From positions 1 to 64,000 of the forward strand of contig VHDF01000008.1 of assembly GCA_016871495.1 (NCBI GenBank): a DNA stretch of 64,000 bases, read 5' to 3'. Made by a program: the position numbers and the translations under genes. Positions 25,659 through 33,933 of this stretch are shown in pieces. Every line of letters starts with the position of its first letter. Position 1 is the stretch's first letter. The notes below the pieces were generated by a model. The model made no database searches, was not told where the DNA came from, and saw nothing but the letters and a program-made list of their open reading frames with translations. The stretch comes from Verrucomicrobiota bacterium. Lineage in GTDB: Bacteria > Verrucomicrobiota > Verrucomicrobiia > Limisphaerales > VHDF01.

Positions 25659-27602
25659 TTAGTGCGGACGCCAGACGATGACGGAGGAGGACTCGTGGTA
25701 GGGATCGCCGAAGCCGGGACGTCTGGCTTTCAGGATCTCAACGCGCTTTTGCCGAGCGGCGTGCCTCAGCGCCGGCCAGTATCCGTGTAAGTAGTCCCGC
25801 TTCCGGTGCCACAGAATCGCGGCGTAATCAACGAGGGTGTCCGGATTATAGAATTCCAGGATGGGTTCGTGGTGAATGACCACGCGGGGTTTTTGTTCAA
25901 TGAGATACTCCAGAAAGGGTTCGAACCGCGAACCCAACTGCTCCAGGGCGCCCACCGTAAATACCGCCGAGCCCGGTTGAAGCAGGAAGCCTTTCTTCGG
26001 CTTCAGCATGTCAAAGGCCTGGCCTCGCACTCTCGCGCCGTAGGCCGCCAAACGTTCCACAATCGCGACCGAGGCTTGGGTGAAATCAAGCCCATAGAGT
26101 TGAAGATCCGGACGCAGCGTGCTCAAGACGTGGAGAAACTGGCAGCTGCCGCAGCCAAATTCATACGCGGTCGAAATGCCCTCCAGATATCGATGGAAGG
26201 TCCATTGGACGGATAGTTGAAGAAGTTTGTGCGCCAGAAATGGATCACGGGGAGAGACCAGCCCACCCCTCCAACGAATCGTTCCGTGCGGGCGCACATA
26301 CCGGGGGGTGAGCGCGGAAACAGAAATCCCGCCTTCGAGAGAAGCCCGCAGGTTTTCGCTCCATCCGCGCTCGAACGCCTGGCGATTCTCCTCGTCGTTG
26401 CGATGCATCCGCGTTTCATGAACGCGCTGCAACACGTGCAGGAGATGGGCATCCCGCGCCTCGGGATCGAGCGGCGCGCATTCGGTCGAGAGGGAGATCG
26501 CCTCGCTTTTCAACCGGGGCGGCAATTCCTCGAAGGGACACCCCAACAGGTTTGACAGGACGGCGGGGTCAGCGGGGACGGTGGCAATCATACGGCGGCC
26601 AGGTGTTGGGGGGGGGGATGAATGGCTCGCTGCGAGCGCGGCGCGTTTGATTTCAGGATCGTAGAACGAATGCGAGCGGTAGATGTCTCGGATCTCCGCC
26701 AGGATCTCCGGCGGCAGCGCGGGGCTCGTGGACGCCAAGGCGTTTTCCTCCACTTGAGGCTGCGTGAGCATGCCGGGGATCACGGTGCTCAACGCGGAGT
26801 GACTCAGGCAAAACCGAAGCGCGAACTGCGCAGGCGTCAGGCCTGAACGCCGGATGAGCTTGTCGAACAATCCGGGTGCCTCCGCCCAGCGCTGCAATTG
26901 AGCGGCGGGCCAGTGGGCTCGGTGATCCCCGGGACTGAGGGTTTCGTTTCCCGTCAGAGTGCCGGTGAGATAACCGAAGCAAAGGGGCGTGCGTGCGATG
27001 ATTCCAATCCCGGCGCTCTGCGCGGCCTGCAACAACCCGCACTCCACCGCCCGCTGGTCGATGAGGTTGAAATTCACTTGAATGACTTCCACCGGCGCGT
27101 TCTCGACCACCCAGAGGGCATCCAATGGACTGCGAGCGGAAACACCCGCGAATCGAATCATCCCCTCGTTCCTGAATTGGACCAACGCCTCAAAAGCGTC
27201 GGACTCCTTCAATGCCTCGAGGGTTGGACTATGCAATTGATAGAGGTCCACTTCCTGCATTCCCAAGCGGCGAAGGCTGCTTTCGAGTGCCCCGCGCAGA
27301 TGCCTGGCCGAAAAATCCTGCGGCATTTGGAATCCGCGATGTGGAAGCGTGCCCCCTTTGGTTGCGATCAGGAGCTGGCTGCGACGTCCGGCCGCCACGC
27401 GTCCGATCAATTCCTCACTCCGACCGGAGCCATAAAGATCCGAAGTGTCGAAAAAATTGATTCCGGCATCCAGCGCGGCGAACAGCGTGCGTTCACTCAC
27501 GAAATCATCGGTCGGGCCGTAGGCTTCGCCCCCCAAACCCCAGGCGCCGAAACCGATCTCGGAGAGAGCAACGCCGGTGCGTCCAAGGCTGCGATATTTC
27601 AT
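25659..27602 (-). CDS. Aldo/keto reductase fused in frame to SAM methyltransferase across a C10 tract
   Basis: 647 residues from ATG 27602 (MKYRSLGRTGVALSEIGFG). Residues about 1-320 are an aldo/keto reductase with catalytic Asp/Tyr in FFDTSDLYGSG, Lys in IATKGG and His in LYQLHSP. Residues about 335-647 are a class I methyltransferase with SAM loop YEFGCGSCQFL and acidic GLDF. They are joined by SSPPPTPGRRM, encoded by ten consecutive C's. With nine C's the reductase would end at TGA overlapping an ATG (ATGA) at 26591 and the methyltransferase would be a separate gene. It is the last gene of the sugar operon and probably modifies a deoxy sugar. Confidence 0.8.
   Translation of the reverse strand: MKYRSLGRTGVALSEIGFGAWGLGGEAYGPTDDFVSERTLFAALDAGINFFDTSDLYGSGRSEELIGRVAAGRRSQLLIATKGGTLPHRGFQMPQDFSARHLRGALESSLRRLGMQEVDLYQLHSPTLEALKESDAFEALVQFRNEGMIRFAGVSARSPLDALWVVENAPVEVIQVNFNLIDQRAVECGLLQAAQSAGIGIIARTPLCFGYLTGTLTGNETLSPGDHRAHWPAAQLQRWAEAPGLFDKLIRRSGLTPAQFALRFCLSHSALSTVIPGMLTQPQVEENALASTSPALPPEILAEIRDIYRSHSFYDPEIKRAALAASHSSPPPTPGRRMIATVPADPAVLSNLLGCPFEELPPRLKSEAISLSTECAPLDPEARDAHLLHVLQRVHETRMHRNDEENRQAFERGWSENLRASLEGGISVSALTPRYVRPHGTIRWRGGLVSPRDPFLAHKLLQLSVQWTFHRYLEGISTAYEFGCGSCQFLHVLSTLRPDLQLYGLDFTQASVAIVERLAAYGARVRGQAFDMLKPKKGFLLQPGSAVFTVGALEQLGSRFEPFLEYLIEQKPRVVIHHEPILEFYNPDTLVDYAAILWHRKRDYLHGYWPALRHAARQKRVEILKARRPGFGDPYHESSSVIVWRPH
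26608..26617 (-). repeat. Homopolymer C10 (G10 on the plus strand) at a gene junction
   Basis: Ten identical bases lie between the reductase and methyltransferase coding parts. Ten C's keep both in one frame. Nine give an ATGA overlap. Eleven terminate about 20 codons later. It is the longest G/C homopolymer I noticed in the window and a plausible slipped-strand site. Confidence 0.9.
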
Positions 27603-27675
27603 ATTCTTGCTCTTCGGCTTATTGCCGAAGCGGCTTAAAGGGGAAGTGTCAAATAGCCGCATGCGCATCCCAAAG

Positions 27676-28628
27676 TTAGAGTCGAACGGCCCCCGGGATG
27701 GAGACATGGTCCTCAAACCATCTCGCCGTTCCTTGCAAAGCCTCGCGGAAAGGGGTGTATTGGAATCCCGAGAGAGCGACGAAGGTCGAATTGTCCGTGG
27801 GGCGCCGGTGAATGCCGCCGGGCTTGGTTCGATCGAATCGGATGCGGTCAGGATCGAGGCCCAAGGATTCAGCGACGAGGCTGGCGATGGTCGCCACTGA
27901 ATTCTCTTCGGTGGATCCAATGTTCAAGATGCCTTCCCCGTCAAAGTGATCGAGGCACCACAGGCAGGCCCGTGCCATGTCGCGGCTGTAGGTGTATTCG
28001 CGCAAGGCGGTGCCGTCTCCCCAGACTTCCAAATCGCCTCCGCTTTCCCGCTGTTCAAAGAACCTGCGGGTGAGCGCGGCCAGCATGATCGACTCGTCGC
28101 GTCTAAAGTTCATGTTCTCGCCAAAATGCCATTGGGCACGACTCCGACCACATTCAACCCGTATTCAGCCCGGTAGGCCGAGATGGCCGGTTCAATCAGC
28201 CGCTTCGCATAGGCATAGCTGTAATTCGACTCATGCGCCGGTCCGTCGTGAAGGCAACTTTCCCGAAGGGGCAGCGGAGCCGAAGGCGGATACATTCCGA
28301 CCGAGAGCATGTGCAGCGACTTCGGCACCCCGAGGAGGCGGGCCGCTTCCAGCAGGTGAAGATTCATCAACACGTTGTCACGAAGCATCGTCGCGGGTTT
28401 GCTCCGGCTAAACCCCACCCCTCCGCTCACCGCGGCAAGATTCATAATCGCATCAGGCCGGTGGTGCCCGACACAATGCAACACGGCCTGGGCGTCCGTG
28501 AGATTGCAGTCCCGGGATCCCAGCCAAATAAACTCGCGATCCGGCCACTGCGGGGCGATCGCTTGGAGTCCTCGTCCAGTCAATCCCGTCGCGCCGAACA
28601 CCAGAATTTTTCGAAATCGATTCATCAT
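27676..28628 (-). pseudogene. GDP-L-fucose synthase-like SDR, frameshifted
   Basis: Two adjacent frames together make one protein of about 317 residues similar to GDP-4-keto-6-deoxymannose epimerase/reductases. The first half (28110-28628) has the Rossmann motif FGATGLTGRGL, HRPDAIMNLAAVSGGVG and the catalytic YAYAK. The second half (27676-28113) has MNFRRDESIMLAALTRRF, EYTYSRDMARACLW and LNIGSTEENSV. The break is at a T4 run (28123-28126): one more T would read GIFGENMNF as in family members. As sequenced the first half ends ILART and its TGA overlaps the ATG of the second half, so two coupled fragments could still be made. Confidence 0.8.
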
Positions 28629-28661
28629 CCCTTCGGATTCCCTCTCCCGCGCCCTGCGGCT

Positions 28662-29585
28662 TCAATGAGCGCCGAACCAAAGTCTCCGGCACAGGCCGGC
28701 GATCGCTCGCGCATCAAATCCCATCCGTTCGCGAAAAGTTTCCCGGCGCAGATTCCCGAGAGCGAATTGATCGGGCGGACCCAGTCGCTCCATCCGGACA
28801 GGGACTCGGCGTCCCATGTTCCACTGCGCTATCGCCGCCCAAAGTCCCCCTTGCGGCAGATGCTCTTCCACCACGAGGAGCCGGTAACCTTGTTCGACCA
28901 AAGCGTCGAGTTGCGCGACGTCGAGCGGTTTCACGGTGTGGAACTGATGGACGGCGGGAGTGATGGCATCCGGGCGCAAGAGTTCCACCGCCGCGAGTGC
29001 TTCCTGCGCCGCCTCGCCGCTGGTCAGGATGGCGATCTTGACGCCCGAGCGAAGCTTGCGCGCGCGACCCAGGACCGCGGGTTCTTCAGCCTCATAGCGC
29101 GGCTCACCAAAACGTCCCACCGAGAAGTAGGACGGCCCTGACAGAGTCATGAGCTGAGGAAAGAGGACCTCAATTTCCCTGGGATCTCCCGGCAACACCA
29201 CCGTCATGTTCGGCAAGCTCGACATCAAGGCCACATCATCCAGTGCGTGATGGGACACGCCACTGGTGGCATAGGTCAGTCCCCGCCCCGCCCCCACCAC
29301 GACCACAGGCAGTCCGGGGTAGCTCACGCAGTAGCGAATTTGCTCGAAGGGCCGGGCGGTCGCGAATGAGGCGATGGAGTAGGCGACCGGACGCCACCCT
29401 TCCGCCGCCAACCCGGCGGCGAAATTGATCATTTGAGCTTCGGCCACGCCCGCGTTCACAAACCGCGGACCGAAGCGGCGGGCAAACTCATCGAAGACCT
29501 GAAAACCCAGATCGCCGGTTACAAAGAGCAACCGTTCATCCGCCTCCGCCACCCGGGTCAATGTTTCGGAAAACGCCTTCCTCAT
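28662..29585 (-). CDS. Transketolase, C-terminal half
   Basis: 307 residues comprising the pyrimidine-binding and C-terminal domains of a split transketolase: FVTGDLGFQVFDEF, FVNAGVAEAQMINFAAGLA (catalytic Glu), YATSGVSHHALDDVALM, VVLPGDPREIEVL and VVEEHLPQGGLW. It pairs with the N-terminal subunit encoded just upstream; TGA of that gene overlaps this ATG (29582-29585). Split transketolases are often found in sugar-nucleotide clusters. There they may supply sedoheptulose-7-phosphate or transfer two-carbon units. This gene is intact. Confidence 0.87.
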   Translation of the reverse strand: MRKAFSETLTRVAEADERLLFVTGDLGFQVFDEFARRFGPRFVNAGVAEAQMINFAAGLAAEGWRPVAYSIASFATARPFEQIRYCVSYPGLPVVVVGAGRGLTYATSGVSHHALDDVALMSSLPNMTVVLPGDPREIEVLFPQLMTLSGPSYFSVGRFGEPRYEAEEPAVLGRARKLRSGVKIAILTSGEAAQEALAAVELLRPDAITPAVHQFHTVKPLDVAQLDALVEQGYRLLVVEEHLPQGGLWAAIAQWNMGRRVPVRMERLGPPDQFALGNLRRETFRERMGFDARAIAGLCRRLWFGAH

Positions 29586-30454
29586 GCCGCCAGCCGTTCA
29601 TTTTTTGATTTCAGGGGGCTCACACCCAGCTCCTCCAGCGCGGCGCGCAAATCGTCCCCCGATGGGGTTCGATAATGCCAGAGCACTTGATCCTCCATGC
29701 GGGAAACACCCTTGCCCGCGGTGGTGCGAGCCACCAAGACGCTGGGACGACCGCTCCGGTAGGGCATCCGATGCAACCCTTCCAGCAACGCGGAGAAATC
29801 ATGTCCATCGACGGTGCGGGCTCCCCAGCCAAAGGCTCGAAATTGATCCTCGAACGACGCTCCACCATTCAGATCGTCGGTGCGTCCCACCGACTGAATG
29901 CGGTTGTAATCGACGATGGCCACCAGATTCTCCAGGCCTTGCGCCGCCGCGAACAGGGCGGCTTCCCAGGTGCTCCCCTCGTTGCATTCTCCGTCGCTGA
30001 GCACCACATAAGTGCGCCCCTTCGACCGGCGAAGCCGCTAGGCGTAAGCACGTCCGGTCCCAATGCCGAGTCCGTGCCCCAGACTGCCCGAGGAGCATTC
30101 GAGGAGCGGCAAGGCATGGATGCACGGATGACTGGGAAGCGGGGATTCATCGCGCGCGTAACGGTCCAGCCATTCCAGCGGGATATCGCCTTCCAACGCC
30201 AGGGTGGCATAGAGAGCCGCGCACGCGTGCCCCTTGCTAAAAAGAAGCACGTCGCGATCGGGATCCTTATCCCCGCGCAGTCCGGCGCGAAGCCAGTGGC
30301 CATGCAGGGCGACCAGAATGTCCGCGCAGCTGAGGGCGCCGTTGAGATGGCTCTCCCTGCCCTCGTGGGCCATGCGCACGCACGTGGCGCGCACCACCCG
30401 CGCCTTCGCCTCGAGCCGGTCAAGCACCTCGCGATCCTGCCACAATGCGATCAC
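29582..30454 (-). pseudogene. Transketolase, N-terminal half, with in-frame amber codon
   Basis: 290 codons in one frame, interrupted by TAG at 30038-30040. Upstream are RESHLNGALSCADILVALHG, FSKGHACAALYATLALEG and GSLGHGLGIGTGRAYA. Immediately downstream the same frame continues RLRRSKGRTYVVLSDGECNEG (thiamine-diphosphate GDG-like motif), VAIVDYNRIQSVG and GKGVSRMEDQ. Homologues read through this point without a gap, so the stop appears to be a nonsense change. The GTG start at 30454 overlaps the stop of the repaired kinase frame (GTGA). Either the subunit is lost, or the amber is suppressed, or it is a sequencing error. Confidence 0.82.
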
Positions 30455-31507
30455 GCCGCCGCCTCCTCGAGTTCACGAAAGGCCTCGATGGACCTTCCCG
30501 CCCGGTCTTCCGCCTCGCGGCTGTAAGATTTTTCGGGATTGTAAAAGATCACCTGGCTGCCGCTGGATTCGAAATCGAAGGGCACGTGAATCAACTGGTC
30601 CAACGCCGCTTTGACTCCCGCTTGGCGGCCGGGCTCCACAAACAACAGCATGAAGCCCCCCTCCACCCGCCCCGAGCAGCTTGCCACCGAGCGCCCCGGC
30701 CCGGCAGGCCGTTTGATAGATCGCCTCGACCTTCGAGTTCGTCACGACCTGGCTCATCGCCCGCTTCGCGACCCAGGCCTCGTGGAGCAACTCCCCAAAC
30801 GGCGCGAGGCTTCCACTCCCGCCCAGTACCGCGAGGCTCTCCTCCACCAAATCCTTCATGATCCGGAGCTGGCGGCGGCGGGCTTCCATGTCCTCCACAT
30901 AACTCGAAGCCACCTCCGACGCGGTCCGTTTGATGCCCGTGTAGCACAGCATCAGATGCTGGCGGAGTTCCTGGCGCCGCTCCGTGCGGAGCGTGACGGG
31001 GCGGACGGAGATATCACCGCTGGGTTGAAAAACAATGTGATTCAGCCCGCCGTGCGCAACGGACGTTTGATCCTGCGAACCCACCTTCTCCTTCAGCACG
31101 TCCTGCTCCAGCCGGATGCTCTCCTCAGCCAGTTCATGCTTGGAGGGCATGTTTCCTTGCAGCGCGTGCAGGAGCCCGACCATGAACGAGGAGCTCGATC
31201 CCATGCCGCTTCGGGCGGGAAGGTCGCCGTCATGGTGGATCTCCACCCCTCCTTCAACGCGAAGGAACTTGAGCCCTTCGCGGACCGCGGGATGAACGAT
31301 CTCGTCCACCGCGCGGCAGTTCTCAATGCGCGAATAAACCACGCGACAGGCGGTGTCGAAAAATGGCGGGAGATAGCGGCAGGAGATGTAGCAGTACTTG
31401 TCAATGGTCGTGGACAAGACAGCCCCGCCGTGCGCCCGGTACCAGGAGGGATAATCCGTCCCGCCTCCAAAGAACGAAATGCGATAGGGCGTGCGGGTAA
31501 TGATCAT
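30451..31507 (-). pseudogene. D-glycero-D-manno-heptose 7-phosphate kinase-like GHMP kinase, frameshifted
   Basis: From ATG 31507 the frame reads a GHMP kinase: IITRTPYRISFFGGGTDYP, DLPARSGMGSSSSFMVGLLH (ATP loop), LKEKVGSQDQTSVAHGG and LGGKLLGAGGGG. At a C6 run on the plus strand (30656-30661) the frame slips. The sequence then continues as LHAVVCGARPP, while the neighbouring frame carries the true end GGGFMLLFVEPGRQ...FDFESSGSQVIFYNPE to a TGA at 30451. One base fewer in the run restores a protein of about 351 residues that overlaps the next gene by GTGA. HddA-type kinases make heptose-1,7-bisphosphate for nucleotide-activated heptose. Confidence 0.82.
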
Positions 31508-31514
31508 GCGAGGA

Positions 31515-32267
31515 TCAAGCAGCTTCCGGTGCGGGATCGAAAAAAGTTTGCGCTTCGAGATAGGATTCGGGGGTGCCGATGTCGATGAAACGCCCCGTCC
31601 GGCTCTCGACCCGCAGTCCGGGTTCGATCCACGCCGGAAGCAAATCACGTTCGAGCGAACACGCGCCGCCTTGGGCGTCTGCCATGAGGCGCTCGCGAGG
31701 CGGGAGATACACACCGGCATTGATCCAACCAAATCCGCCTTGATTCGATTTTTCCTCGAACTGGGTCACAAGGCCCGGCCGTTCCCAATGCACTCGGCCG
31801 AATCGGCGGGTATCAGCGCTGCGGGTCACGGCGAGGGTCACGAGAGCCCTTCTCGCTCGATGAGCTTCCCACATGACACGCAAATCGATCTCACAGAACG
31901 AGTCGCCGTTGAGGGCCAGGATCCATTCCCCGCGGGCCTGCTGTGCCGCCCTCGCCAAGGCGCCCCCCGTGCCCAGGGGCGAGTCCTCTTTCGAATAACG
32001 AATCCCCATCTCTCCCCAGCGGGAACCAAAATGGTCTCGAATCATGCCGGCCTTGTAACCCACGCACAACGTCACCTGCCGGATGCCCTGAGTCGCCAGC
32101 GTTTGGAGCCACCATTCCAGAAAGGGTCGCCCCCCGACTTCCGCAAGGACCTTGGGACGGTCTCCCACGATCGGCCTGAGCCGCGTGCCGTAGCCGCTGG
32201 CCAGAATCATCACCTCCGGCAGCGATTCGGTGGCCGATCCACCTTCAAGGATGTGGGGTTCAAACAT
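31515..32267 (-). CDS. Sugar-phosphate nucleotidylyltransferase (HddC/mannose-1-P type)
   Basis: About 250 residues from ATG 32267 (MFEPHILEGG). An in-frame ATG at 32288 is possible. The nucleotidyltransferase signature is VMILASGYGTRLRPI, with Ser where most members have Gly, followed by RPKVLAEVGGRPFLEW, GTGGALARAAQQ, LALNGDSF (metal-binding Asp) and GFGWINAGVYL. It is most like D-glycero-alpha-D-manno-heptose-1-phosphate guanylyltransferases given the kinase next door. The ATG overlaps the epimerase stop by 8 bp, and the kinase begins 7 bp after this stop. Confidence 0.8.
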   Translation of the reverse strand: MFEPHILEGGSATESLPEVMILASGYGTRLRPIVGDRPKVLAEVGGRPFLEWWLQTLATQGIRQVTLCVGYKAGMIRDHFGSRWGEMGIRYSKEDSPLGTGGALARAAQQARGEWILALNGDSFCEIDLRVMWEAHRARRALVTLAVTRSADTRRFGRVHWERPGLVTQFEEKSNQGGFGWINAGVYLPPRERLMADAQGGACSLERDLLPAWIEPGLRVESRTGRFIDIGTPESYLEAQTFFDPAPEAA

Positions 32268-33198
32268 TGTGAAAGCGGGACCGCCCAAGCATGCGGTACC
32301 CTTTGATCAATTCGCGAATGCCGTCGTCCAGACTGCGGCGGGCCGCAAAGCCCGCCTCGCGCAACCGTTGACTCGAGACGATGTAGTTGCGCTTGTCGGG
32401 ATCCGAACCAATCTCCGCGGCGTGCAGGTAGAATCGGGGAACTTGGGCCTGAACCTTGAGCGCCAGCTCGTACTTCGACAGGTTGGCGTCTTCCAGGCCG
32501 AGATTGTAAACCCGGTCGCGCATGCGACCGCCATGTTCCAACGCGTGGACGAAGCCATCCGCCACGTCGAGCACATGCACGAAGTTGCGTTTGAAGTCTT
32601 TCTCGAACAACACCAGGTAGCCGTCGTGAACCGCCGCGTACACGAAATGATTCACCAGCAGATCGATCCGCATCCGCGGCGAAAGGCCGAACACGGTGGC
32701 GAGCCGGAAGACGATGGCGTTTCCGGTGTCCAGAACCACGCGCTCCGCGGCCGTCTTGGTCTCCCCGTAGAGCGAGATGGGTTGGAGATGGGTCTCTTCC
32801 GTGCAATACACCTCCCCGCTGCTCGCGCCGTAACCGCTGTTGGTATTGGAATAAATCAACAGCTGGGTCGGAGAACGCATCGCGTCCAGCATCCGAACGG
32901 CTTCATAATTAATGGTGCGCGCGGCAACCGGATCCTTCAGACAGGCTCCAACTCCGACCAGGGCGGCCAGCGGAATCATCACATCGGCCTTGGCCACCCA
33001 GGGTTTCACCAGCGACTCGTCGCGGGCGTCGCCCAGGACGAATTCGAATCGGGGATGCGCGCAATAGGGAAAGAGCGACGGTTCCCCGTAAAGCAGATTG
33101 TCCAGCGCCACGACTCGAAAGCCTCGTTCGAGCAATCGTCCGCACAAAACCGAGCCGATGTAGCCCGCCGCTCCTGTGATCAAAACCGTGGCGCTCAT
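32260..33198 (-). CDS. NAD-dependent nucleotide-sugar epimerase/dehydratase
   Basis: 312 residues of the extended SDR family: the NAD loop VLITGAAGYIGSVLCGRL, LVGVGACLKDP, the catalytic YGETK, RLATVFGLSPRMRIDLLVN and NFVHVLDVADGFVHAL. It would modify a nucleotide-activated sugar (epimerisation or dehydration); the substrate is not determined. It is the first gene of the sugar operon, starting 123 bp after the flagellin stop on the same strand, so the operon may be transcribed partly from the fliW-csrA-flagellin unit. Confidence 0.85.
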   Translation of the reverse strand: MSATVLITGAAGYIGSVLCGRLLERGFRVVALDNLLYGEPSLFPYCAHPRFEFVLGDARDESLVKPWVAKADVMIPLAALVGVGACLKDPVAARTINYEAVRMLDAMRSPTQLLIYSNTNSGYGASSGEVYCTEETHLQPISLYGETKTAAERVVLDTGNAIVFRLATVFGLSPRMRIDLLVNHFVYAAVHDGYLVLFEKDFKRNFVHVLDVADGFVHALEHGGRMRDRVYNLGLEDANLSKYELALKVQAQVPRFYLHAAEIGSDPDKRNYIVSSQRLREAGFAARRSLDDGIRELIKGYRMLGRSRFHNV

Positions 33199-33230
33199 GA
33201 TGATGGGAAATCCGTTTCCTGCTCAGTCCA

Positions 33231-33261
33231 GCCGCCTGGACCGGTCTTGCCGTCCGGCGGC
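33231..33261 (-). terminator. GC-rich hairpin between flagellin and sugar operon
   Basis: GCCGCC-GGAC and its bulged complement GTCC-A-GGCGGC form a strong stem with a loop of about 10 nt. There is no T-tract, so termination or attenuation is possible but unproven. A processing or stability role is equally plausible. Confidence 0.35.
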
Positions 33262-33321
33262 GCAGCGTCTTCTCCTTTCGCAGACAGACGGCCGGCCCTC
33301 GAGATCCGCTCGACCGGATTT

Positions 33322-33603
33322 TTAGTTCAGGAGACGGAGCACGCTTTGAGGCAATTGATTCGCCTGCGCCAGCATGGCGGTGCCGGACTGAACCAGAATT
33401 CCGTAGCGGGCATACTCGGTCGCATCAAGGCGGCGGATCTGCGCGTCCAGACGCGACGCCACGGCCAGGCCGGCGGCGTCGTCGGCGGGATTGATGATCT
33501 TGGATCCCGTGCTGAGCCTGGAAAGCGATTTGGCCAGCATCGTGGAGCTCGCCGCTAAGTTCGAAGCGGCCGATTGAGCCTGGAGGTTCGTATTGATAAC
33601 CAT
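33322..33603 (-). CDS. Mini-flagellin: N- and C-terminal helices only
   Basis: 93 residues. Residues 1-61 are a normal flagellin N-terminus (MVINTNLQAQSAASNL, SLSRLSTGSKIINPADDAAG, ASRLDAQIRR). Residues about 62-93 are a normal extreme C-terminus (GILVQSGTAMLAQANQLPQS then VLRLLN). Everything between, normally 150 or more residues with the rest of D1 and all surface domains, is missing, and the join is in frame. Ordinary flagellins exceed 250 residues. ATG at 33601-33603 has an AAGGA ribosome site inside a CsrA-type motif. It follows csrA after 15 bp. Whether it polymerises, regulates FliW, or is simply a deletion remnant is unknown. Confidence 0.85.
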   Translation of the reverse strand: MVINTNLQAQSAASNLAASSTMLAKSLSRLSTGSKIINPADDAAGLAVASRLDAQIRRLDATEYARYGILVQSGTAMLAQANQLPQSVLRLLN

Positions 33604-33606
33604 ATA

Positions 33607-33616
33607 TGTCCTTGTG
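33607..33616 (-). promoter_or_regulatory. Predicted CsrA site 2, overlapping the flagellin ribosome site
   Basis: On the mRNA strand the sequence is CACAAGGACA, with the central GGA at 33611-33609, five bases before the ATG. It fits the CsrA consensus (ACARGGAYGU-like), and blocking it would cover the Shine-Dalgarno. The same arrangement represses flagellin translation in Bacillus. Confidence 0.65.
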
Positions 33617-33618
33617 GA

Positions 33619-33909
33619 TTAGTGTGTCACTGTCCTTGTGTAGTTCTGATCTCTGGGAACAACGAGGGCCGCCTCAGGGGCGGACCGATGTTCCCGCCTC
33701 GTCAACCGGGGCACAATGGGTTTGCCGGTGGTCAAGGCCTCGTGATTGCTCCGCTGGATTTCGTCGTAAACCTCCTGGCGATGCACGGGCACATCGGCCG
33801 GCGCTTCAATCCCGAGTTTGACGACGTCTCCGTCAAGCCGGATCACCTTGACGAGGATTCTCCCGTCGATCACCACACTCTCGTTGCTTTTTCGCGATAG
33901 AATCAGCAT
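33619..33909 (-). CDS. csrA: Carbon storage regulator CsrA
   Basis: 96 residues. The core is standard (MLILSRKSNESVVIDGRILV, VKLGIEAPADVPVHRQEVYDEI) and includes the RNA-binding Leu4 and Arg44. The C-terminal tail of about 30 residues (LTRREHRSAPEAALVVPRDQ...) is longer than in typical 60-75-residue CsrA. CsrA dimers bind GGA motifs in mRNA leaders and block translation; FliW antagonises them. No clear Shine-Dalgarno precedes ATG 33909, and fliW ends 24 bp upstream, so coupled translation is likely. The last codons contain a CsrA-type site. Confidence 0.92.
   Translation of the reverse strand: MLILSRKSNESVVIDGRILVKVIRLDGDVVKLGIEAPADVPVHRQEVYDEIQRSNHEALTTGKPIVPRLTRREHRSAPEAALVVPRDQNYTRTVTH
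33631..33640 (-). promoter_or_regulatory. Predicted CsrA site 1, within the end of csrA
   Basis: A second perfect copy of CACAAGGACA, 24 bases upstream of site 2 (GGA at 33635-33633). It lies inside the last csrA codons. Two GGA motifs at this spacing could be bridged by one CsrA dimer, so csrA translation and flagellin repression may be interlocked. Confidence 0.6.
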
Positions 33910-33933
33910 GACGTGTTTTGGGGTGTTGGGTGG

